Shown: positions 22,546-34,659, counted from the first letter of the stretch. The stretch is 64,000 nt of DNA from Lithospermum erythrorhizon (GCA_019722365.1 JADFUC010000369.1:1-64000), one strand, 5' to 3'. A program made the numbers and translations. Notes: generated from the letters alone by a model not told the origin.

Positions 22546-24414
22546 TATGATATTGGGAATGGCAAACCCAACATATATTTTCACTTTTATTAATAAATTA
22601 TTATTTCAAAATAATTTATTTATTTTACTAAGAATAAAATATTAAAATAAAGCATCCTAACAAATCTTATCACAAATCCTCATAATCTAAGTTCTCATAT
22701 TATAATGAAACTCAAACTCTTATTTTTCAACCATCATTTATTATTTATTTTTATATTGAATAATTTTTATTACTGTAAATTACATTTAGTCAAGAGATTA
22801 TTAATAAATAAATACTCCCACCGTTCATATTTCTCGTGATGAAGATTCGCAAATTCACAATTACATTCTCTAATATAGAACACAAATTAGGTAGACGTTT
22901 ACGTAACTCAGTGCAATTACTATGGAGTTTGTAGATAATGATATCTCCAATACTACCTTATTGCCTTTGCCGTATATTCAATATTAGTTATTATACTTGT
23001 TTCAACATAAGGCCCAAATATAATTCATACTAAAATATTATATATCAGAGTTTATACAAACATGTTTTTTTTTTCAATGGATGCATGAGGAGACGTACCA
23101 AACAAATATAATTCATACTAAGGCAATTGATTCTAACAATTTATACAAACATGTTTGCACGGGAGACTTATTAAACAAATACGGAGTATAAATTATTATT
23201 TTTTCATAATTGATACTAAGTACTAAGATTCTAAAATTGATTTAGGTCATTAACGTGTACGAATTACGAGATACTTATTCAATAATATATTCGTTAAATA
23301 ATCAAGTACTTAGGTCATTAACGTGTGCAATTTTTGAATACTTATTCCAATAATATATTACGTTAAATAATCAGTAAGAAATCTTGATGACTTCGAGATA
23401 TATGTATAACGTAATTATGAAAAGCATAACATGATCATAATAACATAACATGATTATAAGAGTATAAGCTTGATCATATATTAAAGTAATTAAAAATTAG
23501 CCTTGATTGGAGGATTTGATCGTATTTGCGTGTTATAAATATACTTAAAATCAATGAAATGCTTAGAGAAGCGTAAGAGAGAGAGTAAGATAGATTTTAT
23601 TCATGTATATATCATGTCCTTAAGTCTTTTATTTATGAGAACGCTGTGATAAAATTGACAATGTATCCTTTATAATGCAGGTTAGATAACTTTTTATTAA
23701 AATGTTGTAAACTCAATCTTCATTGACTAAGGTGATACTCTTGCAACATTCCATGGTAAAAAATCACAAAAAACTGACTTTAGAGAATATATATCAGCTT
23801 TTCTAAAATTTTCCTAAAATGTAATTAATTTTTTTTTGGTTGATTTTTATGTATGTTCTTTAATAGATTTCGTATTATTCACTTTGTTATTATTGAAAAA
23901 ATAATATGGAAAGTATATTTATTGGTGAAAAGGGTGGATAAATAATTTTAAGGATACTTATTTTAAGGAAATTGACAAAATACTATTTATTTTTCTTTAT
24001 TTTTAGTGATTTCATACTCTTTTTTGACTTTTAGGAAAATTGATTTATATGTTGTAATAAGTCCTGTAATACATAAGCTGGTTAACTTTTTCGGCTAGAA
24101 TATAGAAGTTTGGTTAATTTCTCCATTTTTGTACACACATTCATTTTTTTCTCCTGCTTCTAATGATTGGATAAATACAAATATTTATAGTACAAATATT
24201 TTTTTTTTTTGGATAAATACAAATATTTATAGTACCGTTTTATGACAACGTTAAATATATGTTCAAAGATTTTTAAGCTTTTTGTAATTATTACTCCAAT
24301 TTATAGCTTTGACTGGTAGGTGAGAAAAAACCAAGTCAACTCCCTTTTTGTTTCCAATTTATTCAGTTCATCTTAACTCTACATTTAAACATATTGAAGA
24401 AGAGAATCAAGAAA
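22546..24414. other. AT-rich intergenic DNA upstream of the aminotransferase gene
   Basis: No gene. It contains a short local duplication at 23242-23372 and a direct repeat AAATACAAATATTTATAGTAC at about 24173 and 24216. TACTCCCACCGTTCATATTT at 22813 resembles the terminus of a Stowaway-like MITE, with ACGGAGTATAA at 23181 as a possible opposite end. The promoter and 5' UTR of the gene must lie in the last few hundred bases, but no TATA box stands out among the AT-rich motifs. Confidence 0.45.
23242..23372 (+). repeat. Tandem duplication, about 68 bp unit
   Basis: TTAGGTCATTAACGTGT starts at 23242 and again at 23310. Each is followed by ATACTTATTC, AATAATATAT and CGTTAAATAATCA. Two copies, noncoding. 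Confidence 0.75.
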
Positions 24415-27400
24415 ATGGGTTCTTCTGAAATGCTTGCAAAGAGGGTTGTTATGACAGAAACACCAGTTATGGTTCAGGTATACAACCTCCAATTCAATTT
24501 AATCTACGTTTTCGTTTTTCCGTATCAAAATGTGATCATTTATTGTTTGTTTGTTTAATGATTGGAAAATGGTGTCTGAAATGTACAGATGCAACAACTG
24601 ATTGGCGGTGATAAGGATTGTACATCACTAGCTCAGGTTTGTTCACTTTCTCCAAAGTTTATTTGCTACTCGATATAAGTGATTGTTTAGACTAAAATTA
24701 ATTTATTAAGAGTGTATGTAAATTTTCTCTTTTGCACTTCATCTTCATTAATTAGAGAGGTCATTATTATATTTTAAGATGAGAACTGATTTTTTGATGG
24801 GACTAAAGTGCAAATATAATGAAAAAGTATCAAATTTTGTTCAAAATAATCAAGTATTTTGAGACAAACTTTTAGTCTAGACTCTAGACACTCAATTATA
24901 TTGATAGGGAGGGAGTATGAAGGAAAGGTTTTTTTGTAGCAATTCTAGGTCTGGGGTTCAGCAATTTATATTGATAGATAAGAAATTAAAAATAGTTAGT
25001 AGGCTAGTTGTCTGTGGTATCATTTCAAGAAATCTTTTGGGGAAAGGAGAATTTATTAGATTAATTAAAGACATGCCAGTACAACTAGTTCGGTTGTGAG
25101 TTTTGCGATGGATACACAAAAAAAGAACTAATATAAATTCTGTACTTGAGGGGAGCAGTCTCGATCAAACAGGAAACTCCCCTTGACAATCATTCACTAT
25201 GATGTTATATTTAGGGGGTCGTGTATTGGCAACCACCAAAGGAAGCCCTTGATAAGGTGAAAGAACTTGTATGGGAGCCATCAATCAGTTGTTATGGTGC
25301 CGATGAAGGTCTTCCGGAGCTCAGAGAGGCATTGTTGAAAAAGGTGGGTTAGTCATATAAATTCTGTCGAAGTTAACGATAAGTTATTTTCACATTCTTC
25401 CATCCGTAATGTTGTTTGCATGATTTTGGTTTATATGCTCACCTTAAGGAGTAATCAGAATTGATGAAGCTTCATTTTTTGACACTCCTTTGCAGTTATG
25501 TAATGAAAACAAGCTGCAGAAGTCGTCGGTCATGGTCACAGCTGGAGCGAATCAGGTAATTAGATAGATAACTACGTCTTGCAGTTTCCCTCTTTTGAAG
25601 AGTGTTACACGTTCCGAGGCTTATGATTTAGTTTCAACAGAATTGTGCTCCTTTCCTGTTCTAAATCCGGCCTCTTGGAAAATTCAAAGTTGTTTTGCAA
25701 TTTGCTCCATTCTGTTTTCGAGTTGTCACGATCATTAGATAGCTTTTCTTCTATAGGAGAAGTGCAGCCTTTCAATAGGAATTACTTGTGTTTACACATT
25801 GCGAATAATCATTCTCTTGTATTGCATGCACACTCATGTTTGTATTTCATGTTTCTCTAATTAGTTTACTGGATTTCAGGCATTTGTTAATACTGTCCTC
25901 ACATTGTGTGATCCTGGGGATTCAGTTGTAATGTTTGCACCATACTATTTCAATGCATTCATGTCGTTCCAAATGACTGGCGTTACAAATATTCTCGTCG
26001 GTCCTGGAGACTCAAAGACTCTCCATCCCGATGCAGGTCACATAAAAATTCTTTTACTTCTTAAAGGATGTTTACAATTGTAACACCAAAATCTTACTGC
26101 CACAGCCCCTAATGCCAAATGCAGTTCACGGTGGTGGACTCATATTTTTTGCAGCATTATAACACCAAATCCACCTTTTGCACCTATGCTACTATTGCTG
26201 AACTATATTCATTCTCTGAAAGTTTTCACTATTCCCTGTTTTTCAGACTGGCTAGAGAGAACACTAAGGGAAACAAAACCAACACCTAAACTAGTAACTG
26301 TCGTAAATCCTGGCAACCCATCCGGAACCTACATACCTGAGCTGCTTCTTAAGGTTTCTATATTTGCCTTGTGATCGTTCTCATGATGGTGTATAAAACA
26401 TTCTTGTCGTCAAGATGTATACAATCTTACTTCATTTATTTTTCTGTTGAGCAGAAAATATCAGATATTTGTAAAGAAGCTGGATGTTGGCTTGTGGTTG
26501 ATAATACATATGAGTAAGTCTCATTCCCGGTGCTGCAAAATATATTGGTTTTAAAATAGCGTAGTTAGCCTGTCATCTGAATTAATTCGCCATTCTGTTG
26601 GGCTACTAACAAGTGAGGTGAAATGCTAACAAATGCTTCTCATTATACTATTACCTGTAAAGAATGTTTTTCATCAGAGTGCGATTCTGTTGCAGGTACT
26701 TCATGTATGATGGACGAAAACATACATGTATAGAGGGAAATCACATAGTGAATTTATTTTCGTTTTCCAAAGCTTATGGAATGATGGGATGGCGTGTTGG
26801 CTATGTAAGTGAATTGCCATAAACCATCCAAGGTTTTATGATTTTGGTTACAAACTTTTACGGAGTAATCCTTTTTCATTCCTCAGAAATTCACACATAT
26901 TGCATATTATTTATATAACATCTCTCCAATTTGTATAAGCCAGGTCTTGGTAGCAGCGAGATCAAGGACTATTCTATCTGATAGATTTATCAATTCACTT
27001 GTTCAGTTTCTTAGTAATACTCAATGTTTGTAGGAAGTCATATAATTTTACCTTTGCAGAATGCTTGTAGGACATTACGTCACTTTATCTTTGCAGATTG
27101 CATACCCCTCAGAAGTTGAAGGCATGGCGACACAGCTTCTCAAAGTTCAAGACAACATACCGATCTGTGCATCTATAATCTCACAGAAACTAGCTCTTCA
27201 TTCACTGGAAGCGGGACCTGAGTGGGTGCATGAACAAGTAAAAGACCTCGTGAAGAACCGAGAACTTGTAAGAGAAGCTCTCTCGCCATTAGGGGAGGAC
27301 GCAATTCAAGGAGGAGAAGGGGCAATTTACCTGTGGGCTAAGCTTCCTGATAAATTCAACGATGACTTTGAAGTCGTTCGTTGGCTAGCTCAGAAGCATA

Positions 27401-27546
27401 AAATAGCTATAATCCCGGGAAGTGCTAGTGGCTGTCCAGGCCATGTTCGGATTTCGTTTGGTGGTTTGGTCGAGGATGACTGTAGTCACGCTTCAGAGAG
27501 GCTGAGGAGAGGGTTGGAAGAACTGTTGAATGATGGATTGGTGTAG
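24415..27546 (+). CDS. VAS1: Aromatic aminotransferase VAS1/ISS1, nine exons
   Basis: Exons: 24415-24477, 24589-24636, 25215-25343, 25496-25555, 25880-26036, 26247-26353, 26455-26513, 26696-26804, 27097-27546. All introns are GT-AG and join in frame to give 393 aa, the family's usual length. It is a fold-type I PLP aminotransferase. Seen: GVVYWQPP (38-45), NPGNPSGTY (173-181), VVDNTYEYFMYDG (202-214) with the PLP-contacting Asp204, SFSKAYGMMGWRVGY (230-244) with the Schiff-base Lys233, and GHVRISFGG with the carboxylate-binding Arg362. There is no targeting peptide, so it is probably cytosolic. Family knowledge: Arabidopsis VAS1/ISS1 moves the amino group of methionine to indole-3-pyruvate, giving tryptophan and a keto acid, and so lowers both auxin and ethylene precursors. 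The symbol is assigned from remembered similarity. The gene stands alone between repeats. Confidence 0.93.
24690..24918. mobile_element. Possible Stowaway-like MITE remnant in intron 2
   Basis: Intron 2 of the aminotransferase gene (24637-25214) is the second longest of the gene. It contains a terminus-like GATAGGGAGGGAGTATG at 24903, the typical end of TACTCCCTCC-type plant MITEs. The opposite terminus is not recognisable, so the left limit is a guess. Confidence 0.35.
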
Positions 27547-29164
27547 TGATTTTTTGCCAAGACATATACAAAAGGACACAAAGTTGCAAACCATTTTATA
27601 TTGAATGGAGTCCTCCAAAAGATTAAATTTTGGAGTTGGACAAAATAAAAACAATCCTTTGATCGAAAAGATTATATGTTGGACAAAATAAAAACAATCC
27701 AAATTTCACTATATTCGAACTGCTTCGATCCAAAACCAAATCGTCACGGAACTTTATAACTTATAAGGTATAGATTCAAGCCCAAAAATAGATCCTGCCT
27801 AAAACTAGGTGTAAAATGATTCATTAAGAGTAGACGTGGAAAATGGTTAAGAGTTGAGCTTGAAAGGTATCGTAAGTTCGAGGGCTGATTATTACTTAGT
27901 TCGGCCCAAGTAGGTCAAGGAATTAATGGCTAGCTGGTGACCCTCCTTTTGTGTTATATAGTATTTGAATGTTATCCTCGTTTTGAGTTAAATAATATAT
28001 TATTAAACGAATAATATTCGTTGCTATATAACAAAACATGAGATTGTATCCAAATTTAGCATACATGTGCTCTGAGTTGTTTAATGTGCATTTTTCTTAC
28101 AAGATATTGATAAAAGTCTTTAATTTTTTAAATAATAAGAATCTTTAAAATAATAAAGTCTTTAATTTTTTAAATAAACTATATTGATGCATCTAATGCT
28201 TTTTATTCATATATTATTCAATACTACACCGCTATCTCATGTACTCTATACACTATACATTTAATATTAACATTAAATAATAGAATTTTATCACCAATTA
28301 AAAAGAACTGAATACAATCTTATTACTTTGTAATATTATCATGAATATTTCTCTTTTAACAATATATTATTTGACACAAATCAACCATTATTAGTTAAAA
28401 AATAATATATTAATGAATCTTAAGTTGTTATCTATTTACTATGCAATACTAAATAACTTTCATGATTTAAATGGAATCATTTTAATTATTTCTTGAAATA
28501 GTTTTTAATTACAAATATTCTTTATTATTTAAAAATAACATATTGATGCATCTTATGTTTTTTATTTATATATTAACAAATTATAATGCTAAATGGATGC
28601 TGTTCTTTCTACTTAGGGTCGTGGTTTGATAAAATCTTCTTGTATTTATACGCTAGAATGAATTTGGGCTGCCGGGCTCGAGCCGGGGGTTAGCGGGCCA
28701 ATAGCCGGTTTTCCCCGGATACGTTTTAGCGATCTGGTAAGTGTATATATCAGCTCGCAAAGTTAAAATAGGAGGTGAAATCGGTAAAATGAAAAAAAAA
28801 TAGTACGTTTTTCATTTTATTAAGTAAAATAAGTTATTCCTACAAAATTATTTATCCATGAATTAAAGAAACAAATTCTGTCCCCTTATTATTTTTCAAA
28901 AGTAAATGAATAATAGAAAACACAAAAACATCTGTAAAATATAACTCTAAAATAAAAATAAAAAGTAGTGATTTAGAAGGTAAATTTTGAGAGAATTTTC
29001 AAAGTTAATGTGCTCTAATAATGTAGAATAGCTTGTTTGGAATTAGGTAGTCAAATCAACTAGAAACACAATTCATATAGATGTTGAACATATAAAACAT
29101 AATCTTGAAAAGTCAACGCCGATAATTCTTTAAGCCTACACTAAAGTCAACGCCGATAATTCTT
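27547..29164. other. AT-rich intergenic DNA
   Basis: The 3' UTR of the aminotransferase gene lies at the left end; no poly(A) signal is singled out. GGACAAAATAAAAACAATCC occurs twice, at about 27638 and 27683. A phrase like TATTGATGCATCTAATG near 28182 recurs at about 28541 with ATTTATATATTA, suggesting an old degenerate duplication of about 360 bp. AAGTCAACGCCGATAATTCTT occurs at 29109 and 29144. No gene was found. Confidence 0.5.
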
Positions 29165-30000
29165 TTCATTGCCTTCTTCTCCAGCAACTGCATGAGAGAG
29201 TCAGGCAACCACCCCCTCCACGTGAGGATGGTTGTGCGAACCCTCACAACTCAGTTTTGGTTACTTCGCAGCCTGCTCACAGCGCAAGCCATACTTCTAG
29301 CCTTCAAGTGCCGCACATTGCCGGAGCTTCGACCAAGCCCATTACCACTCAAACCATAAACTCAAATCCCAATATTCCCAACTCAAATTCCACAAACTCT
29401 CATGCGCCGCCATATATAGCCAATACTACCCATAACACATGAATCAGCAGCAAAGCTTCGCCGGCTGCTGCTGCTGTACCATAAAATATCCTACGTCGCC
29501 CCAAAAACATCATGCGCCACCTCCATCCCTGCTTAGCAGCAAGGCCGCCGATCTTTAACTCCAACTCCTTTTCAAATCTCTCATGAGCCGCCATATTCCA
29601 CCAATACTACCCATAACATGAACCCAACCAGAAAAGCTTCGCCGGCCGCCGATATCACCTACTTAAACTATTCTACGTCGACTCAAAAACACCATGCACC
29701 CCTTCCCAATATAGCCGGAGACTCTATCTCTGGCCCTATGTTGTGCCAAGCCCCGCCGCCGCAAACGACTACACCGTCGACGTCCCTCATATACCCTCAC
29801 AATGCTCCTTCGTCGACGTCCCCTATCACCGACAAACCCTATGCTACCGATACTTCCGGCGACTACCTGGAAAATCAAGTCCAAGCTCCGGCTACACTTC
29901 CTACCGAACCGTATACTAGCTTAACCAAAAACTCTAATGATACTAAATCGGAAATTCCCAATAATGCCCCTAAACTTTCTTAAGCTCAAGCCGCAACCAT
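29165..30000 (+). pseudogene. LINE ORF1 N-terminal proline/serine/threonine-rich region
   Basis: Open frames (29257-29442, 29618-29983) encode a low-complexity Pro/Ser/Thr/Asn-rich segment, common at the N-terminus of plant LINE ORF1 proteins. The frame is already open before the first ATG (29257), so the true start lies upstream or is lost. It contains an internal direct duplication (29395-29560 against 29578-29740). Frame changes between the two copies mark it as broken. Confidence 0.55.
29395..29740 (+). repeat. Tandem duplication inside LINE ORF1
   Basis: ATGCGCCGCCATATATAGCC at 29401 and ATGAGCCGCCATATTCCACC at 29583 begin two similar units. Each is followed by AATACTACCCATAACA, AAAGCTTCGCCGGC, CCTACGTCG-type sequence and CAAAAACA(T/C)CATGC. 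The period is about 182 bp. Confidence 0.7.
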
Positions 30001-30838
30001 GGGTACCCCGTTAGCCACATCCTTGGTCCGGTATGATTGTTCAAATGCTCGAAACCTACGTCTTATAGCCCAAATACGTGTTGTATTCAAAAGTTCCGAC
30101 AAGCGGCCCAGGTATTTTATAAGCATCCGTATGGTTTGGTAAGTTAAATAAAATTGATACATTTATTAAAATATCGTAAAAGACTTTTTTATCGACTTGA
30201 AGCTAAAAGGTGCTTATAATATCTGCTTTATGTCGAATGTGAGTTGATGGAAGAATCTGGCTGGAGTATAAAATTCAGATTGATTTAGTATAAATATGGG
30301 TTGCCAATGCTTATGAGAATTTTTAAATGGACACGGTTTTAATTCTAATAAAAATCTGCTGGCCTTTATTTGGAGTTCATTTCATGGTTTGCGCTTTGTA
30401 TTTGTTTGAGGGAGAACTTTGGTATGATTCAAATTCTATAAGTACTCATACGAGGATTGGTCATAATGTTAATTGGGTTAAGCTTGATGAGCCGGTGTGT
30501 AGAATTAGATGTATCTAAACCTCTTATGAATGAAACGTGGATTAGTTTTGTGGATGATGACGATCCTTCTATTGTTGTTGATGGTTTTTGGCAAAAAGTG
30601 GAGTATGATGACGTCCCCCTATTGTTTGAAATGTTTTCATATGGGTCACAACGTTGATGATTGTAAACGTGATTTTGACAAGGAACAAGGAAAGGGTCCA
30701 AAAGCTCCCTATGTTCATCGTAGAAGGCAATATCGTAGAGTTGTGAACCAGACCAAGGCGGTCCAACCGAAGGGGGTGGTTAATGATGTGAAGAAAAAGG
30801 GTGCTCATTTGCTAAGCAATATCTATGGTGTCGGGTGA
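30001..30838 (+). pseudogene. LINE ORF1 gag-like domain (DUF4283) and zinc knuckle
   Basis: Across three frames the sequence reads like plant LINE ORF1: 'MRIFKWT' near 30313, then LDVSKPLMNETWI (about 30501-30545) and GFWQKVEYDDVPL (about 30583-30620). A frameshift follows, then the CCHC knuckle CLKCFHMGHNVDDC (30623-30664) in the C-x2-C-x4-H-x4-C spacing, and a basic tail rich in Lys/Arg. ORF1 proteins bind element RNA. The frameshift between VPL and the knuckle (about 30620) and earlier stops inactivate it. The frame is lost where the CACTA sequence begins. Confidence 0.75.
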
Positions 30839-30930
30839 AATAAATGACACATGAATTCGGTATAGTGTCAGTTAGGTGTCGTTTTGTTTTTGGGGCGCTT
30901 TTGTGTCGGTGTGGTGTCGGGACCTTTCTT
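30828..30930 (+). repeat. CACTA subterminal repeats, left cluster
   Basis: GGTGTCGGGTG, TATAGTGTCAGTTAGGTGTCG and GTGTCGGTGTGGTGTCGGG lie within 100 bp. The same TGTCGGT(T/A)(T/A)(A/G)GTGTCG unit is found in the other three clusters of this element. Such arrays are transposase binding sites in En/Spm-type elements. Confidence 0.6.
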
Positions 30931-31429
30931 AATTTAAAAAAATCAAAATTAATTGTTGACCCGGCCTTGTATGTAGGCAATCTCTCATCCCCGATATATA
31001 TTAAAAAAACTTTTTTCCCATCGTAGGTCACTGAAAGCCTATGATCCCTTCCCAAACCTGACCCATACCCGCTGAGAGAAAAGGTGCGGTTTTTCCCTTT
31101 TTGTTTTTCCTTTTTTTTTGGTTTTAATGTTTTTAATTGTTTGTTTTATAATTACTTGTATGTTTAATTGTTATTTATTATTATATGTTTAATTATGATC
31201 TAATTCTTTTAATTCGTTTTTTTTTGTTTATTGTTTAAATTAGTTGTATAATTCATTTTAATTACAGTATTAATTATAAATTTAATTAGTTGTTTAATTA
31301 ATAATTATTATTTTGGATTATAGATTTCAATTTGTTAATTTGTATGGTATAATTTTAATTAAATTTCTAATTGGTTTAATTAGTTAGATTGAATTAGAGG
31401 TGGATATTTAGTTATTTAGTTTAATTTGT

Positions 31430-31790
31430 TTTAATTGAACAGAATTGGGTAATTGAATTGTTGTTGATAGATGAACTGGATTGAATTGAGTTTGAATTAC
31501 TATTAGATTTGAGTTTGATTTAGACCGAATTGGATTTGAACTGAATTTGATTAAGTTTGAATTTGATTTGATTTCAATTCTATTTGAGATTAAATCGAAT
31601 TAATTTGAGGGATGAATTGATAAAGGAATTAGTTTGAATGTTGTTTGAATTAAGAATCGAAATGTTGTTTGAATTAGATTTGAGTTTGAATGTTGTTTTG
31701 AATTGGATCGAATTGGATTTATTCAATTGAATTGATTTGAATGATATTGTTTAATTTGGATAGAATTTGAATTTTAGAAAACTTAGCAGG
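31430..31790 (+). repeat. Low-complexity GAATTTGATTTGA-type tract
   Basis: This stretch consists of drifting repeats of short words such as GAATTGAATTGAG, GATTTGAGTTTGA and TTTGAATTGGAT, with almost no C. It lies in the left untranslated part of the CACTA element. Confidence 0.65.
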
Positions 31791-31799
31791 AGTTTATGG

Positions 31800-32225
31800 C
31801 TCATAAATGTGAGTAAAACTTCGGGCAGAAAAAGTGTGTCACAGCCAGAGGGAAGCTTGAGGCGGAACTGGTGATCGGCCAGAAGAGGCCTAAGGGTAGC
31901 CCGTCGGACCTTGTGATCGAGCAGCGGGCCGCGTGCAGCATGGCGTTGCGCTGGACCCCAGGGCGATAGCTGCCGACACGTCGTCCATATCCGCCCGCCC
32001 CGGCCGTCGACTCATCCGAGCGTATCTGCGCTTGAGGGCGATAGTCGGCACACAGCCGTCCTGTGATGACCGGAGAAGATCACGGTGACAGTCGAGGAAT
32101 TCGAGTGAGGGCGACGCCTGGGCCGAGTCACAGGCTAGCGATTGAATGCGTGGACAGTAGGCCCAGCGTCGTCTCGTACTGCCGAGGCCGGGAGGATAGT
32201 TGCCCCATGCTTTGAGGGAGGCGTA
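31800..32225 (+). other. GC-rich island inside the CACTA element
   Basis: About 420 bp of strikingly GC- and CpG-rich DNA lies between AT-rich flanks. No uninterrupted frame or domain was recognised. It could be the decayed first exon of the TNPA-like gene, because AT-rich, intron-like DNA (TTATTTATTGAGTTTG onward) follows. Confidence 0.4.
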
Positions 32226-32299
32226 AGTGCATTTATTTATTGAGTTTGTCTTATTAATATTATATTTATCATTTTATATCTAATAGAAATCTATTTGTT

Positions 32300-33430
32300 T
32301 ATGTTAGGCTTGTTGAGGTAGGGGTGAAAAGGTTCTTGGCGGGAGCGAAATAAGGAACGAATTGGAAAGATGCGTGAATTCTGTATCTGGATATGGATCA
32401 AGCGTGAAGGATAGTACATGGAATGCTTTTTGGTAAGTATTTAAATATAAAGTTTGTGATTCGAATTGTGAAATTAGACTAACTTAATTTTTGTATTTAT
32501 TTGAAGATCAGAGATTCAGGAGGCATTAATATACCGAGCCGAACTTTTAGGAGGCCGAACAAGAAGAGGTGGCGAGATCTTCTTACGAAGAGCTGTGATA
32601 CATTTGAGCGCGAGGTAGAATGCCTCGCTTAGGACTCCTTTGCCCCAGTGGATCAGGACCTACTAATTTGGGAGAAATGCATTCGAATGCTGGTGTAGGA
32701 ATGACAGTGATCTAAAACCAGACATGACAGCTCTATTAGACTTTGATGGAGCTCATGAAGAAGCATTCCACAGAGGGCAAAGGCGCTTAATGAGAGGCTC
32801 CGCTGATGAGGTAAGTTTCGATTTTGCCTATTAAATTTTAATTTTCATTATTTCAGTTAACTAAACTATGTATTTAATTCCGTTTCGGTGTTGAGGGTAG
32901 GGAAATAGCCACGCCATTGAATATTCGTCGATCTTAACAAGAAGAAGAATAAGCAAACTTGAAACGAAATTCTCTGACAGACTACTTTGTAAGTTTAAAT
33001 TTTGTATACATTAAATTTAACGTTATTTTATCCGTCATTTACATATTTCATTCTTATGTTTATATAACTTTAAGGATGAATGCAGCAGTACACATTCACC
33101 GAAATGCGGACCGGACTTGGATCCATTAAGGCTCAAGTGGGACAAGGGATTGTGGATCTGGGCTAAACTGTGAGGTCGAAATTTGGAGAAAGGCCGGATG
33201 CTTGGGCAGATTATACCACGGAAGGCGAGATGTTGATCGTCTTTACGTCCATTCGGAACCCGGCTCGGCCGCTGAAGATTAATGCGTCAGGTTGTCGGAG
33301 TCAGGCGACAAGGCCTTTCGAGGAAGAGATTGCCGGGCCTCGAATCGGGTGGCCCATTGCGTCGATGTTGCGTAGTTATATGGGAGGCTGGCTTCTTTGT
33401 GATGGCTGGATTTACGTCCTCTAGCCCGTC
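32300..33430 (+). pseudogene. TNPA-like CACTA protein remnant
   Basis: Exon-like blocks alternate with AT-rich, intron-like blocks. Readable pieces are SDLKPDMTALLDFDGAHEEA (near 32708) leading to LMRGSADE, and HIHRNADRTWI near 33090. They resemble the 'ND.LK..MK' and 'HTR.DGTF.D' blocks of plant Transposase_24 / En-Spm accessory proteins, which bind subterminal repeats. The match is weak and frames are broken. Assignment leans on its position beside TNP2. Confidence 0.42.
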
Positions 33431-33807
33431 TGTAGGGACTCATGCGAGATTTGTTTAGTAGTTAATTGTCCACCAGGAGCTTGCGACTCGAGGAGTGCAG
33501 CACCACGTCTTTCGATCCGCCCTTGGCCTCCCTTGGGCCCAATTAGTAGGCCAGGTCCCAGGGATTAGAATGTGATGTATGGATATTTTATATTTTATGG
33601 ATTGATTTATGGATTTATGGATATTGTTTATGGATATTTTATGGATATTTTTTATGTTTTATAGTTTGATTTGTCTTTTATGTTTTTATTTAGACTGTCG
33701 CTAGTGAATCTAAAGCATTTGAAAAAAGAATCAACAACTTTCATTAGTATATGTTTTATAGGTTGTATAAACAGGTTATTTGTTGTCCTCGTTCACTAAA
33801 ATTGGTG

Positions 33808-33940
33808 TCGATGGTGTGGGTAAGTGTCGGTATAGTGTCGGTTAAATTAACCAGAGGATTTAGGGAAATCGGGGTCGTGTCGGTTAAGTATCGAGGGTTT
33901 AGGAGGGTGCAGGCGTCGGTGTGGTGTCGGGTCGTCAAAT
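33808..33940 (+). repeat. CACTA subterminal-type repeats, internal cluster
   Basis: Repeats of GGTGTCGATGGTGTGG, AAGTGTCGGTATAGTGTCGG and CGTCGGTGTGGTGTCGGG occur here. The position between the TNPA-like and TNP2 regions is unusual for subterminal repeats and may mark the end of one CACTA copy nested in or beside another. Confidence 0.55.
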
Positions 33941-34659
33941 AATAAAATTATTTTCTTCTTTTAATGTTTTCATTAATCTAATTAATTGTGTAATACCCAA
34001 TAATCTCATTAGTATCTTCAAAGTCGCAATAAAAATATTCGTAAAGATTCGGTACACATGATCGTATAGTCGAGTATAACTGTTATTCTGGCAATCATAT
34101 ACCGTCGGCCCATTATCGCGTGAATATTTTATGTTTATAATATATATATCATAACATATAACTAATTTGGAATAAAATATATTTATTCTCATTGAATAAT
34201 TAGATTAATATAAAAATAAGAAAAAGCGAATGCTCGAGGTTTTGGGTGTCGGTTGGCGTGGTAAGGTTAGGCAGGCACAGCGCAGCTTACGCCGTTCGAT
34301 ATATAAAACCGAACACGCATATCGAGATTAAGAAGCAAACCCGATAAAAAAACTTCTCCATCCATACTGGCTATAAACTCCGAATCTAGAGTATGTTTGA
34401 TATTTTATATTCAATTATATTCAATTATAATGATATGTTCAATTATTGATTTTTTCATTTAATTCATTTTTTATTCCAAATCTAGGTTTAACTCTGTGTA
34501 TGACGATATTATGTCCAATTAATTATGTTCAATTGTTATCCAATTATTCAATTATAATACATTATATATTTTGATAATGTCAATTATGTAATACTGATAA
34601 TATCCGATTATGTGTACAATTATTTAATTTTTCATTTTAATTTCAATATATTTAGGGAA

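Noticed and set aside
24917..25099. 60-codon open frame in VAS1 intron 2
   Set aside because: It lies wholly within the intron between exons whose junction is in frame and conserved; no domain.
26186..26374. 62-codon open frame covering VAS1 exon 6
   Set aside because: Its start and end are intronic; only 26247-26353 is exon.
27061..27546. Open frame starting at an ATG in intron 8 of VAS1
   Set aside because: The first 36 bases are intronic. The real exon begins after the acceptor at 27096 and continues the exon 8 frame.
29663..29884. Arg-rich open frame on the - strand
   Set aside because: It is the antisense shadow of the proline-rich LINE ORF1 segment.
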